A stretch of 64,000 nt of DNA from a virus, in the IMG/VR virus record IMGVR_UViG_3300049489_000842, positions 24,519 to 88,518 of that record. The stretch is one strand, 5' to 3'. Positions 1 through 7,725 of this stretch are shown here, piece by piece. The translations under genes and the position numbers were made by a program. How positions within the stretch are numbered: the stretch's first letter is position 1; each line of letters opens with the position of its first letter. The notes under the pieces were generated by a model. The model did not search any database, was not told where the DNA came from, and was given only the letters and a program-made list of their open reading frames with translations.

Positions 1-154
1 TGCTAATTACTACCACCTAACTTTTAAAGTAGAGGGTGTAGGCACTCTTGAAGACTGTAAAGCTATTGCAGGAGGTCTTTATATGGAGTATTATACTAGC
101 GAGTACAAAGATAAGTACTCATGGCCAGTTCCACCCGGTAACTCTTTAAACTAA
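1..154 (+). CDS. C-terminal fragment of an unknown protein
   Basis: An open frame runs in from the left edge (first full codon at base 2) and stops at TAA 152-154. It gives about 50 residues ending in ..VPPGNSLN. The fragment is rich in Tyr and Lys and has no recognisable motif. The next gene starts 7 bases after the stop, so the two are probably co-transcribed. The start lies outside the window and no function can be assigned. Confidence 0.6.
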   Translation, partial: ANYYHLTFKVEGVGTLEDCKAIAGGLYMEYYTSEYKDKYSWPVPPGNSLN

Positions 155-161
155 ACATTTT

Positions 162-617
162 ATGGCACAGAGACTAAGCAACTCAGCAATAGCTACCTTA
201 TTAGTGGCTATAACAATGTTGTTATTTGCTATAACAACACTGCACTCTACAAGAGTGGCTGAAAAAGAGAGAGCAATAGGAAGGATATTAGAGGGGGAGG
301 ATGATCTAACCCCAGCAGTACAGTACTCCCTTAAGGCACTAACCTCAGGCATGTACCCTTGCTATGCAAAGGGTGGGCCATCAGAAGTGTACCTTGAAAG
401 GGGAGATGTCTGGAAGTATGGCCAGACATGCAATCCAACTACCAGATATTCTGGTAGGTATCTTATAGAGAATCGTCTGTATATGGTGACAGAGTTTGTT
501 GGAACCAAAACAGAATGTCTAATTATGGAAAAGGAGAAAATATTCTCCTATCCTATGCTGCCGGAAGGATTAAGGACTCATCTTACCAGGCCTCCTGGTA
601 ATAAAATAGATAACTGA
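162..617 (+). CDS. Small membrane-anchored protein, unknown function
   Basis: The product is 151 aa. Residues 8-26 form a hydrophobic helix (IATLLVAITMLLFAITTL) that looks like an uncleaved anchor or signal, followed by a soluble domain. The middle carries two cysteines (YPCYAK and GQTCNP) and the C-terminal part is a run of short beta-like segments. The start at 162 follows the previous stop closely. The stop TGA at 615-617 overlaps the next ATG (TGATG), which suggests translational coupling. I do not recognise the family. Membrane location is inferred from the helix. Confidence 0.6.
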   Translation: MAQRLSNSAIATLLVAITMLLFAITTLHSTRVAEKERAIGRILEGEDDLTPAVQYSLKALTSGMYPCYAKGGPSEVYLERGDVWKYGQTCNPTTRYSGRYLIENRLYMVTEFVGTKTECLIMEKEKIFSYPMLPEGLRTHLTRPPGNKIDN

Positions 618-904
618 TGGTGATAGTTAATCCGGAACAAGAACATAGAATTATAGATTCTGATGTTCTTAAAGCAGTAATGAGTATAATAGCCAAGAAA
701 AACATTATAATCATTACAGATTTCACAACAAATTCTAAGGGATTCCTTAAGAATTGTGAGACTGGAGAAATTAACCTGTTTGTCCCTAAAAATAACCAGG
801 GACAATTGCTCTCAAATTGGGTAGAATTACTCAATATTATATCTTATGAGCTATCTTTGGGATTTAAACTAAACAAAAGTGGACATATAGAATGGTTGAC
901 ATGA
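617..904 (+). CDS. Hypothetical protein
   Basis: The product is 95 aa and starts at an ATG overlapping the previous stop (TGATG). It ends in an ATGA overlap with the next gene at 901. It has no clear motif; it is mixed alpha/beta, with Ile-rich stretches around residues 28-36. The two stop/start overlaps place it in a tight operon of small phage genes. Function is unknown. Confidence 0.6.
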   Translation: MVIVNPEQEHRIIDSDVLKAVMSIIAKKNIIIITDFTTNSKGFLKNCETGEINLFVPKNNQGQLLSNWVELLNIISYELSLGFKLNKSGHIEWLT

Positions 905-1092
905 GTTCAAACACAGAAAATATAGGGGAATATGAGGTTCTGAAATCCCAAGTCGGAATGAACGTTGGGATGTACTATGTTGGAAGGATGTACTTTCATG
1001 AAGGAGTATATCTACCTTACTCGGTGGATTCAGCATTCTTCATTACTAGGAATGCTGCTGAGGATTACTTTAATACTCATTTTAAGAAATAA
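901..1092 (+). CDS. Hypothetical small protein
   Basis: The product is 63 aa when started at ATG 901, which forms an ATGA overlap with the stop of the gene before. An upstream in-frame ATG at 892 is possible but less economical. The protein is rich in Tyr, Phe and Met (MYYVGRMYF). No motif is recognised. It is the last gene before a 489-base stretch without protein-coding genes. Confidence 0.5.
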   Translation: MSSNTENIGEYEVLKSQVGMNVGMYYVGRMYFHEGVYLPYSVDSAFFITRNAAEDYFNTHFKK

Positions 1093-1106
1093 CACTTAAC
1101 TATATA

Positions 1107-1560
1107 GACCGTGCAAGTGAAAAGGTTACTGGACGAATGCCCAGTGTTAGTTGAGTTTATAATAAAACTCTAGCTAAGAGTATAACAAAGCCGCGAGGTA
1201 ACTAAAGGATAAAAAGAATTAAATGCGTCGTGGCAGTGTGGCTCTGCCCTTTAGAAGTTTACCAAGCTGTAGGTGAGATTCCTACAGCTATTTTAACGGC
1301 GCAAAGCACGTAGTGTAGTCTGGAAACTGATCAACCAGAAAGGTACTATTCGATTAGTATTGCGCCTCTATAAAGTCTCTCTGCTTAGGAAACAAGCATA
1401 CATACCAGCGTAAACCTGGTAGCAATATCAACTAATTATGTAGATTTGGCAAATCAGCTTGTGGAGTAGGTTATAATAATAAAGAATAACAAGAAAGTAA
1501 CATAAGAAACATGACTTGCTTTAATGTTATAATACTTTGCCAGGTACAGAGAGATTTTAT
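1107..1560 (+). ncRNA. Large structured noncoding RNA candidate (region A)
   Basis: The 489 bases between genes lack a sensible reading frame but are packed with complementary segments. Visible helices: 1128-1132 with 1141-1145; 1153-1158 with 1165-1170 inside 1147-1150 with 1174-1177; 1202-1207 with 1249-1254 around 1232-1236 with 1244-1248; a 9-bp hairpin 1265-1273 with 1281-1289 and a 7-base loop; and 1298-1302 with 1362-1366 enclosing 1319-1323 with 1335-1339 and 1343-1347 with 1356-1360. A 14-pair helix, 1370-1383 with 1547-1560 (one G-U pair), closes a 190-base domain. That domain contains 1403-1408 with 1416-1421, a 10-pair helix 1444-1453 with 1536-1545, 1470-1474 with 1486-1490 and 1498-1503 with 1524-1529. 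Group I core sequences are absent. It could be an ornate phage RNA of the GOLLD/ROOL kind or a new class. The class is not identified and the ends are estimates. Confidence 0.6.
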
Positions 1561-1581
1561 TTTTAATTTAAACTTAAAAAG

Positions 1582-1860
1582 ATGGGAGTAAATCAATTAA
1601 AGAAGTATGTAATATTACACTTAACTGATAATGGGTGGAAAGTAGAGATGCCACACTATGATCGTGTATATGTAAAAGATGGAAAAACCATTATAGTAGA
1701 ACATAATCATGTAAATTTTTACTTTAGAGGGTATTACTTCGGTAAGTGTGATCACACTAATTTATTAACAGATTGTCATGCATTTATAAGATACTTTGTT
1801 GAGGGAGATAACATGGAACAGAAACCACAAGATCCTCTTAGTATCTTTGATTCATTATAA
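1582..1860 (+). CDS. Hypothetical protein between two structured RNAs
   Basis: The product is 92 aa and starts after an A-rich leader (aacttaaaaag) directly behind the closing helix of structured region A. The first 70 residues look like a small alpha/beta fold with many aromatic and His residues (HYDRVYVKDGKTIIVEHNHV, then FYFRGYYFGK). The tail is polar (MEQKPQDPLS). Its stop abuts structured region B. It may be an ordinary small gene downstream of an RNA element, or it may be carried within one large RNA locus. The family is not recognised. Confidence 0.55.
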   Translation: MGVNQLKKYVILHLTDNGWKVEMPHYDRVYVKDGKTIIVEHNHVNFYFRGYYFGKCDHTNLLTDCHAFIRYFVEGDNMEQKPQDPLSIFDSL

Positions 1861-1865
1861 GGCTA

Positions 1866-2120
1866 CGGCCTAGGCTAGAGAAAAGACAGCCTGCAGCACC
1901 TGAGAAGGACTGCGAAATATCGTCAGTAATGGCGGACATGTTATTGCCTTGAGAAAGCAAGCCGAAATAGGATTATATTGTAGTGAAAGACACTAGGGTA
2001 TCCATAACATGAACTCGTTCTCGGCATAAAGAATTCCTCTCTTTAGTGTGAAGGATAACTTTAGAGATATGAACTGCTGGTATACCAGAATCAGTCCTGT
2101 CTTTGACCCTGAGTAATCAG
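1866..2120 (+). ncRNA. Second structured noncoding RNA candidate with pseudoknot (region B)
   Basis: This stretch between two small genes shows long-range pairing. AAAGACAG 1882-1889 pairs with CTGTCTTT 2097-2104, and the helix continues through 1907-1912 with 2092-2097, closing about 220 bases. Inside are ATGTTAT 1938-1944 with ATAACAT 2004-2010, CTTG 1948-1951 with 1958-1961, GGAT 1970-1973 with ATCC 2000-2003, and TAGTG 1981-1985 with CACTA 1991-1995. GCCGA 1961-1965 can pair with TCGGC 2021-2025, crossing the 1938/2010 helix, which would be a pseudoknot. A palindromic CTGGTATACCAG lies at 2076-2087. The 3' end is a perfect hairpin CCCTGA/TCAGGG at 2107-2122 without a T run. The RNA class is not recognised; it may form one locus with region A. 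Confidence 0.55.
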
Positions 2121-2145
2121 GGTGCTAAAACTAAAACTCTTAAAA

Positions 2146-2355
2146 ATGAAAGTAACAGTTAAACATTGTTTTACAGGAGAATTTAACTCTTTAGAATTGG
2201 ATATAACCCCAGAACAAGCAGAAAGAATCCTCAAAAATGAGGAAAAATTACAAGATATAGTTCCTCACTTATCTGCTGATGAAAGAGAATTTCTTATAAC
2301 AGGAATGCTGCCTGGCGAGTTTGATGCTTTATTAGATTGTTCTGACGAATACTGA
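2146..2355 (+). CDS. Hypothetical small acidic protein
   Basis: The product is 69 aa starting at ATG 2146 after a run of A residues; a GTG at 2122 in frame lies inside the upstream RNA hairpin and is less likely. Residues 1-20 look like a beta hairpin (VTVKHCFTGEF). A helix rich in Glu follows (TPEQAERILKNEEKL) and the end is acidic. It resembles small phage regulatory or accessory proteins only in general character. The following gene starts 2 bases after the stop. Confidence 0.55.
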   Translation: MKVTVKHCFTGEFNSLELDITPEQAERILKNEEKLQDIVPHLSADEREFLITGMLPGEFDALLDCSDEY

Positions 2356-2357
2356 TT

Positions 2358-2522
2358 ATGTATAAAGTAATTGATGAAGGCGGAAACCTCTTCCTCGTCA
2401 AGTACGAGGAAAAAGAGGAAGATGGATTATGGGTTCCAGAGATTCTAGTAGAATCAAAATCCCAAGAGATAATAGCCGAAGAGTTAATGAGGCTTGAGTT
2501 GTTAGAAATAGAAAGTAATTGA
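2358..2522 (+). CDS. Hypothetical very small acidic protein
   Basis: The product is 54 aa, from MYKVIDEGG to LLEIESN. ATG 2358 follows the previous stop by 2 bases, and its own stop overlaps the next ATG as TGATG at 2520-2524. The predicted shape is an N-terminal beta hairpin followed by a Glu-rich helix. The tight packing on both sides is the main support for it being a real gene. Function is unknown. Confidence 0.55.
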   Translation: MYKVIDEGGNLFLVKYEEKEEDGLWVPEILVESKSQEIIAEELMRLELLEIESN

Positions 2523-2767
2523 TGCAGCTAGAAAAAGACAACAGTGTAGTGTTCCAAACAAATGAGGTCGAACAAACCTCTAAAGGGTACAAGCTTAACT
2601 CTGGAGGATTTATACCAAGAGAGGCTGTGCGCGTACAGATACTATCCAAGGAAAACTTCCCTGGAAAGAAATCTGTGGAGAAAATAATGCTGGTATTGAA
2701 GAGAACCAGTTTAAATAAATCTCTTTATACTCTATTACGTAGTAATAGAGAAGTCAGAAACCAATAA
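2522..2767 (+). CDS. Hypothetical basic protein
   Basis: The product is 81 aa starting at the ATG that overlaps the preceding stop. The C-terminal half is basic (KKSVEKIMLVLKR, RSNREVRNQ) and could bind nucleic acid, but no known domain is visible. It precedes the DNA polymerase operon by one gene. Confidence 0.5.
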   Translation: MQLEKDNSVVFQTNEVEQTSKGYKLNSGGFIPREAVRVQILSKENFPGKKSVEKIMLVLKRTSLNKSLYTLLRSNREVRNQ

Positions 2768-2778
2768 ATTTTTTAAGA

Positions 2779-3387
2779 ATGAATTTTGATTTTTTAAATG
2801 ATTTGGGAGAGTCTTTACTTCCTGTTGAAACAAAAAAGAGAGTAGCAGCTTCTAAAGTTCCTGTAAATGGAATAATGAGGGTGACTAAAAAACAGATTGT
2901 ATTTGGAGATGAGTTTCGTGCATCTGTGGGAACAAAGATGATTGACATGGTTTTCTCAACTGAGTGGAGTCAATATCCTACCGGAAAACCTAAAGTCCTG
3001 TTTTGTGTAGTGCTGCTTAACGAGGAAAAACCTCTTAAGGCTGACATTAAGAAAGAAGGACCAACACAGTATGCTGCAGAGCTTCTTGGTAAACTCATTA
3101 ATTTCTTTGATCTACCCGAAGATACTAAATCTGTAGAGTTAGATTGGAGCCCAGAAAATGCTGTGTTTGTGAAAAAGGCACGCTTTTCTAAAATTGTACA
3201 GAGAGGAGAAGAGAAAGGGTTGCCTACTTATGTTACCAGGGACAATGCCCACATGAACCCGGTCTTTGTTGTAGCTAATGCTGAAGAGGTATTAGAAGAT
3301 GATATTGAATTGGAAGATCTTAGAAACACACCTGAGGTTGATACAGACATTGTAGAAGAGGACGCTATACCACAGAAAAAGAAGTAA
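2779..3387 (+). CDS. Putative replication-associated protein upstream of DNA polymerase
   Basis: The product is 202 aa. The body is beta-rich with a conserved-looking core (PVNGIMRVTKKQIVFGDEFRA, then MVFSTEWSQYP and TKSVELDW). The end is strongly acidic (residues about 170-195, DDIELEDLRNTPEV and TDIVEEDAI) and finishes in a basic tip (PQKKK). Acidic tails are common in single-strand DNA-binding and polymerase-accessory proteins. The gene lies 3 bases before the polymerase start, so a role at the fork is plausible. A better SSB candidate is the gene at 10190. This assignment is contextual and the family is not recognised. Confidence 0.5.
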   Translation: MNFDFLNDLGESLLPVETKKRVAASKVPVNGIMRVTKKQIVFGDEFRASVGTKMIDMVFSTEWSQYPTGKPKVLFCVVLLNEEKPLKADIKKEGPTQYAAELLGKLINFFDLPEDTKSVELDWSPENAVFVKKARFSKIVQRGEEKGLPTYVTRDNAHMNPVFVVANAEEVLEDDIELEDLRNTPEVDTDIVEEDAIPQKKK

Positions 3388-3390
3388 TCA

Positions 3391-5076
3391 ATGCTTACAA
3401 TGGTATTGAGCAAAACGGGAGGGAAACTAGGAAAGTACCTCCCTTTTGTTACTGATGATTTCCAAAAGTTTAAAGACTGGATTGATCCTATTACTGGGTA
3501 TATAGCTCATGATTTAGAAACAACCATGACTAAATCAGTACTTGATAGACAAATGCTCTTATCTGCTTACTATTATGATGATGTAGCATGGGTTGTATTT
3601 ATTGAAGAGCTAACACCAGAAGAGCTTGCAGAACTGTGTGTAATAATGAGTAATAAGAAACTTATTATACAGGCATCCAAGTTCGAATATGGTATGTGGA
3701 GAAAGTATGGAGTGTTTTTAGAGAAATATCATGATATATACCTACAGGATAAACTCCTGTATATGGGTATAGATGGAGAGAAGTTTGATTTATCGAGTAT
3801 TCTTCATAGATATCTTGGTAAGACTCTAGATAAAACACTACAAACAAGCTTTACAGCTTGTTCTGAGGTAACAGATGATCAGCTTGAGTATGCTGTGGCA
3901 GATATAGTAGACTTACCTTTAATTATGGAGCTTCAGCTAGAGAAAATAGCTCTTCATGATAAGAAGTTTAAGTTCTTTATCCAGAAAACTGCCCATAAAA
4001 ACAGAGGATTGCAGAAAGCATCATGGTGGACGCATGAGTTCAGTAAAGTACTGAATGATATGCAGTATACCGGCGTAAACTTTAATCCTATTAAATGGGA
4101 GGAGTTGTATCATAAATCATTTCCAATTGTTGAGGCAGCTACAAAAAAGCTCAATGATATATTGGTAAGGGATTTCAAATTACAGTTAGCCGGAGAAGGC
4201 ATGTATTTACTCAAGGATACTCCTGTAGATAAGCTATTTTCTTCTCCTGATAAAAAGCTAAAACTTCTTAATATTATGTTCCCCCTTTTAACTAAAACTT
4301 CGAATTATGAAGTTACTCAGTATTTAAAAGAACATGATCCTTCATTTGTTAAAGGTAAAGCTTACCTAAATACCTATGAAAAGAACAATTTTTCTATACT
4401 CAAATTGAGTATCGCGGGGAATGTTAAGGTTTTAGAGTCGTTTTTTGTAGAAAACTTTCGAGATGAGATGGTAAAAAGGGAATTGTTGTTACCAGCCGGA
4501 ACATTGCTGGTAAACTGGGCAAGTCCTATTCAAAGAAAGACTATCTTTCAATGGATACATCCCCAATTAGAAAGTACAGATAAAGAACATATAGCTGAAA
4601 TAGCTTGGAAACATGAGTTATTGCAGGTGTATTCAGAAGAATATTCCAATGCAAATAATCGCATAACTAAGTTTGGATTAAAGTATCTTGAGCATATAGA
4701 TTTAGATGGAAGAATAAGAACTAACATAGATCCTGTTTTAAACACAGGAAGGATATCTTCTTCTAAACCGAATGTATTAAATATCATCAACGATGCTGAA
4801 TACCGTTCTGCTTTTATCTGTAGTCCTGGATTTAAAATGCTTGGATGTGATTATAAAGGACAGGAGCTAGTCATTACAGCTCATGTATCTGGCGAGCAGC
4901 AATGGATTAAAGCTATAAGGGAGGATAAGGACTTGCATTCCATCAATGCAAGAAACACATTCTCAAGCTGGAATTCCCATACTCTTAAAGATTGTACTTT
5001 TTCTATTGATGAGAAGAAGTGTAAGTGTCCAGGGCATAATATCCTGAGGGGAAATGCTAAGACTGTTGTATTCGGT
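3391..5076 (+). CDS. DNA polymerase I family (family A), exon 1
   Basis: This exon encodes residues 1-562 of a family A polymerase of about 730 aa that copies the phage genome. A DnaQ-like 3'-5' exonuclease domain comes first: HDLET at 40-44 (motif I) and YAVADIVDL around 167-175 (motif III, D171). The polymerase domain follows, with motif A at about D487 (CDYKGQELV) and the start of the O-helix, R553 to G562 (AKTVVFG). The unspliced frame stops at 5089-5091, just past the helix. Continuity is restored by joining base 5076 to 5638, which gives VVFG-IIYG, the order expected from Pol I. ATG 3391 follows the previous stop by 3 bases; ATG 3403 is an alternative start. Splicing is inferred from the sequence. 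Confidence 0.9.
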
Positions 5077-5637
5077 AAACAATCACTATAAATATGAAAA
5101 ATGCCGAATTAAAAGACTGTAAATTCAGGGAAACCTTAACGCATAATGGCGATGGCAATCCTGAGCCAAGCCCAGAAAATAGGGAAGGTGCAGAGACTAT
5201 AATCAGACTATGTGTGTTGTGTGGAGAACATATTTCTTTGGTGAGATCTAAACAAGCTAAATACTGCAGTAATGTATGTAAGCTTAAAATGAATAGAATT
5301 AAACGTGTTTTACTTAATGGAGGAAAGCCTGGTGTAGGTTCCGGAGGAAATCAATTTGGTGAAAAGAATAGCCAATGGATAAACGGAAAGATTGCATTCA
5401 GGAGAATCGGAAGAGAAGCCCACGGAGAGGTTTGTAATAGATGTAAATCTACTTCTTATCTGGTAGTTCATCATATAAATGAAAATAGAGATGATAACAG
5501 AAAAGAAAACCTCGAAGTCTTATGTAAAGCATGTCACCAAAATCATCACGCAATCAGAGATGCCTTAACAGGAAGATATATCTCTAAAAATACATAAAGG
5601 GATAGTCCACTCCGGTATGAAAATATTGGGTAAAGTG
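5077..5637 (+). ncRNA. Group I self-splicing intron in the DNA polymerase gene
   Basis: Classic group I landmarks are visible. P1: exon bases 5070-5076 (ATTCGGT) pair with the internal guide GCCGAAT at 5103-5109, with a U-G pair at the splice site. P/Q elements: TTCAGGGAAACC at about 5124-5135 and GCAATCCTGAGCCAAGCCC at about 5155-5173. R element: AAGGTGCAGAGACT at 5185-5198. P7: GACTAT 5195-5200 pairs with ATAGTC 5602-5607 in AAGGGATAGTCC. The core resembles the IC3 type found in cyanobacterial tRNA-Leu introns. The 3' site is set after G5637 because this restores the polymerase O-helix in frame; this base is inferred. The intron is 561 bases and hosts an HNH gene. Confidence 0.9.
5094..5597 (+). 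CDS. HNH homing endonuclease within the group I intron
   Basis: The product is 167 aa. A zinc-knuckle-like segment (CVLCG at about 41-45, CSNVC at about 59-63) is followed by the HNH core: CNRCK near 116, then VVHHINENRDDN and the CKACHQNHH end near 148-156. HNH enzymes of this type cut intronless alleles and spread the intron. The first 36 or so residues are simply the translation of the ribozyme core (P3-P7), so gene and ribozyme overlap; initiation further inside is possible, but no good ATG exists before about residue 67. The coding sequence fills the interval between the two strands of P7. Target specificity cannot be read from the sequence, but the O-helix codons of the polymerase are the natural candidate. 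Confidence 0.88.
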   Translation: MKNAELKDCKFRETLTHNGDGNPEPSPENREGAETIIRLCVLCGEHISLVRSKQAKYCSNVCKLKMNRIKRVLLNGGKPGVGSGGNQFGEKNSQWINGKIAFRRIGREAHGEVCNRCKSTSYLVVHHINENRDDNRKENLEVLCKACHQNHHAIRDALTGRYISKNT

Positions 5638-6144
5638 ATAATTTATGGAATTACTAAGTATGGCTTATCCTATAAGATAAAGTCCAGTGTGGATGCAGCT
5701 CAAGTTGTCATTGATGACTTTCGTGCAGCAACACCTGCAGTTACTTTATTCTTTAAGAAAATGGCTGACTTTACGGTTAACCAGGGTTATACACCTGAAT
5801 CTGGATTGGGCACGGCTCGGTTTATCCAGAAAAAGAGACTGGCATACGATAAAGAAGCAGTTATGAGGGAATCTGGTAACTTCAATATTCAAGGTGTTGG
5901 AGCCGGGATATTGAAAGTAGCTACATCTCTTATGAGAAGACATATTAGACATCATGATATGGTGGATAAGGCTTTGATAGTACTTACTCCTTATGATGAA
6001 ATTGTGATGGATGTTGAAGACTCCTTAGTGGATTATTGGAAAGTAAAACTTCCTTATTTCATGGAGTTAGCAGCCAAGTTGGTTCTTGGTTCGGATATAT
6101 TAAAGGCAGATACACCTGCTGTTGGAGATTTCTGGATACATTAA
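5638..6144 (+). CDS. DNA polymerase I family (family A), exon 2
   Basis: This exon encodes the last 168 residues. It starts with IIYGITKYG, the second half of the O-helix, and contains motif C as PYDEIVMDV (D682, E683 of the spliced protein). The residue before D682 is Tyr, where Pol I has His. The frame is open from the ATG at 5617, so an unspliced message could also yield a free C-terminal piece, which would be inactive alone. The following gene begins 2 bases after the stop. Confidence 0.88.
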   Translation: MIYGITKYGLSYKIKSSVDAAQVVIDDFRAATPAVTLFFKKMADFTVNQGYTPESGLGTARFIQKKRLAYDKEAVMRESGNFNIQGVGAGILKVATSLMRRHIRHHDMVDKALIVLTPYDEIVMDVEDSLVDYWKVKLPYFMELAAKLVLGSDILKADTPAVGDFWIH

Positions 6145-6146
6145 TT

Positions 6147-6461
6147 ATGAAAGAACTAGAAATTAAAGTACAAGATACTGTGGAGGTAAAGGCTGAAGTT
6201 CCAGTCGAGTTCAAATACCTAGGGTCTAAAAGACGTATCCCAGGATTAAAACTTTGGGAATGTGACTTAAGGACTTTTAAGGTAAAAGAAGCACCTACTA
6301 ATAAAGAAGTAGTTATGGGTATGGACGGTAAGAAAAAAGAAAAATTTTCAGTTATCCATAATCATCATGCTATTTATCATCAATCCCATTGTAAGAGAAC
6401 TGCTATTAGAAAGTTTCGGGTAATTATAGAAGCTATGGGAGGGATTATACTCGATGACTAG
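6147..6461 (+). CDS. Hypothetical protein in the replication operon
   Basis: The product is 104 aa from ATG 6147, two bases after the polymerase stop. The fold looks beta-rich with a basic middle (YLGSKRRIPGLKLW) and a His-rich stretch (IHNHHAIYHQSHCKRTAIRK) that could bind metal or nucleic acid. The gene overlaps the helicase start by 8 bases. I do not recognise the family; position suggests a polymerase or helicase accessory role. Confidence 0.55.
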   Translation: MKELEIKVQDTVEVKAEVPVEFKYLGSKRRIPGLKLWECDLRTFKVKEAPTNKEVVMGMDGKKKEKFSVIHNHHAIYHQSHCKRTAIRKFRVIIEAMGGIILDD

Positions 6462-7713
6462 AGAGGAGATGCAAGATAGGGTACTAAACGACTTTCTATC
6501 TCTTCCTAAAAAAAGGGGATTGATTATGGTTGGAACTGGAGGAGGCAAGACTAGAATAGCTATGATGGCTATAAAAGCTTTGGAGCCTGAGGAAATCTTA
6601 TTTTTATCTGACAGTATAATAGGACGCGATGTAACTCTGCCGGCAGAAATGGAGAAGTGGAACTTGGGTCATCTAAAAGATAAGACTAAGTTTTCTACAT
6701 ACCAGACAGCTTACAAGTGGAAGAAAAGCGAAGTTGACTTATCTAAAACATTTGTTATTTCGGATGAAGTTGACTTCGCCATGACTGGTAAGTATGGAGA
6801 GTTTTTTAAAGAGTTTAGTGATATAGATATCCTTGGTATGACCGGTTATAGTCCGGATATTAAACTTTGGTCATTTTCTCAATATCTCCCCCTTATTTCT
6901 GATATTCCTGTTATAGAGCTACAAAAAGCCGGTATCGTAAATCAATACAAATTTGTATTTATACAATACCTCTTGAGTAGAAAGAAAGATAGGGATGTTG
7001 TTTACAAAAAGGGAGCCGTGACAGAAACGTTTAAACAAAGCGAGAATGCTAGTTACCTGTATATTAGAAAGCAGGAAAAGAAGTATTATGCTAAGTTGAA
7101 TGAAGCTGTAGAAGCCGGGGATATGATTGAAGCAGCCAAATATCAGTCTCTTATTGATAATATTATACCAAGGATGAGAACAGAGTTACTTCTAACTTTG
7201 AACTCTTCAGCTGACGTAGCTAAAACTATTCTCAATGAGATTTTAAAAGAAGATGAGGTAAATAAAGTAGTAACATTCTCACAAAGGACTGAGCAAGCTG
7301 ATAAAATCAGTAAGTTCACATACCACGGAAAGAATGATGCTTCTACAAACTCAAGCTTATTTTCTAAATTTAATTCCGGAGAGATAAGGGAACTTTCTTT
7401 ATGTTCTAAAATAAACAGAACTGCAAATATGGTTGGGTTAAATAACTGTATTATGGAAAGTTTTATTGGGGATAAAGTAGCGTTCATTCAAAGAACTGGT
7501 AGGATGCTCAGATTAAATCCTGAAGAGGTAGCAACTGTTTACATTTTGCTTCCATATTATATGGAAGATCCGGATGAAAATAACCCCGAGGAAGAGATTG
7601 TTTGCAAACCTACCAGGATGGTAGGCTGGGCAAAAACAATGATGGAATCAATAGATTTTTCTTGGTCAAAATTTGAAACAAGAAACCTGACTCCGTATAA
7701 AATGTCAAAATAA
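6454..7713 (+). CDS. SF2 (DEAD/DEAH-like) helicase
   Basis: The product is 419 aa. Motif I is GTGGGKT at 27-33, motif II is DEVD at 104-107, and motif VI is QRTGRMLR near 345-352. A motif III-like GMTGYSP follows motif II. The layout is that of compact phage SF2 helicases (UvsW/RecG/SNF2-type cores without large extra domains). Such enzymes unwind or remodel DNA at replication and recombination intermediates. The gene starts inside the end of the preceding gene, which supports coupling. The residues between motifs II and VI are Lys-rich and have no extra recognised domain. Exact substrate is unknown. Confidence 0.85.
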   Translation: MTREEMQDRVLNDFLSLPKKRGLIMVGTGGGKTRIAMMAIKALEPEEILFLSDSIIGRDVTLPAEMEKWNLGHLKDKTKFSTYQTAYKWKKSEVDLSKTFVISDEVDFAMTGKYGEFFKEFSDIDILGMTGYSPDIKLWSFSQYLPLISDIPVIELQKAGIVNQYKFVFIQYLLSRKKDRDVVYKKGAVTETFKQSENASYLYIRKQEKKYYAKLNEAVEAGDMIEAAKYQSLIDNIIPRMRTELLLTLNSSADVAKTILNEILKEDEVNKVVTFSQRTEQADKISKFTYHGKNDASTNSSLFSKFNSGEIRELSLCSKINRTANMVGLNNCIMESFIGDKVAFIQRTGRMLRLNPEEVATVYILLPYYMEDPDENNPEEEIVCKPTRMVGWAKTMMESIDFSWSKFETRNLTPYKMSK

Positions 7714-7725
7714 AACTGTATTTTT

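Noticed and set aside
1223-1276. Short ATG frame inside region A
   Set aside because: Only 17 codons, and it lies across strong stems; no coding character.
1265-1289. Hairpin with 5-bp end and 7-base loop resembling a tRNA T-arm
   Set aside because: The loop (TGAGATT) is not a T-loop and no acceptor, D or anticodon arms can be built around it; no tRNA in this region.
1093-2145. Group I or group II intron in the structured noncoding region
   Set aside because: The P/Q/R/S core words that are obvious in the polymerase intron are absent, no domain V-like hairpin is seen, and flanking genes are complete.
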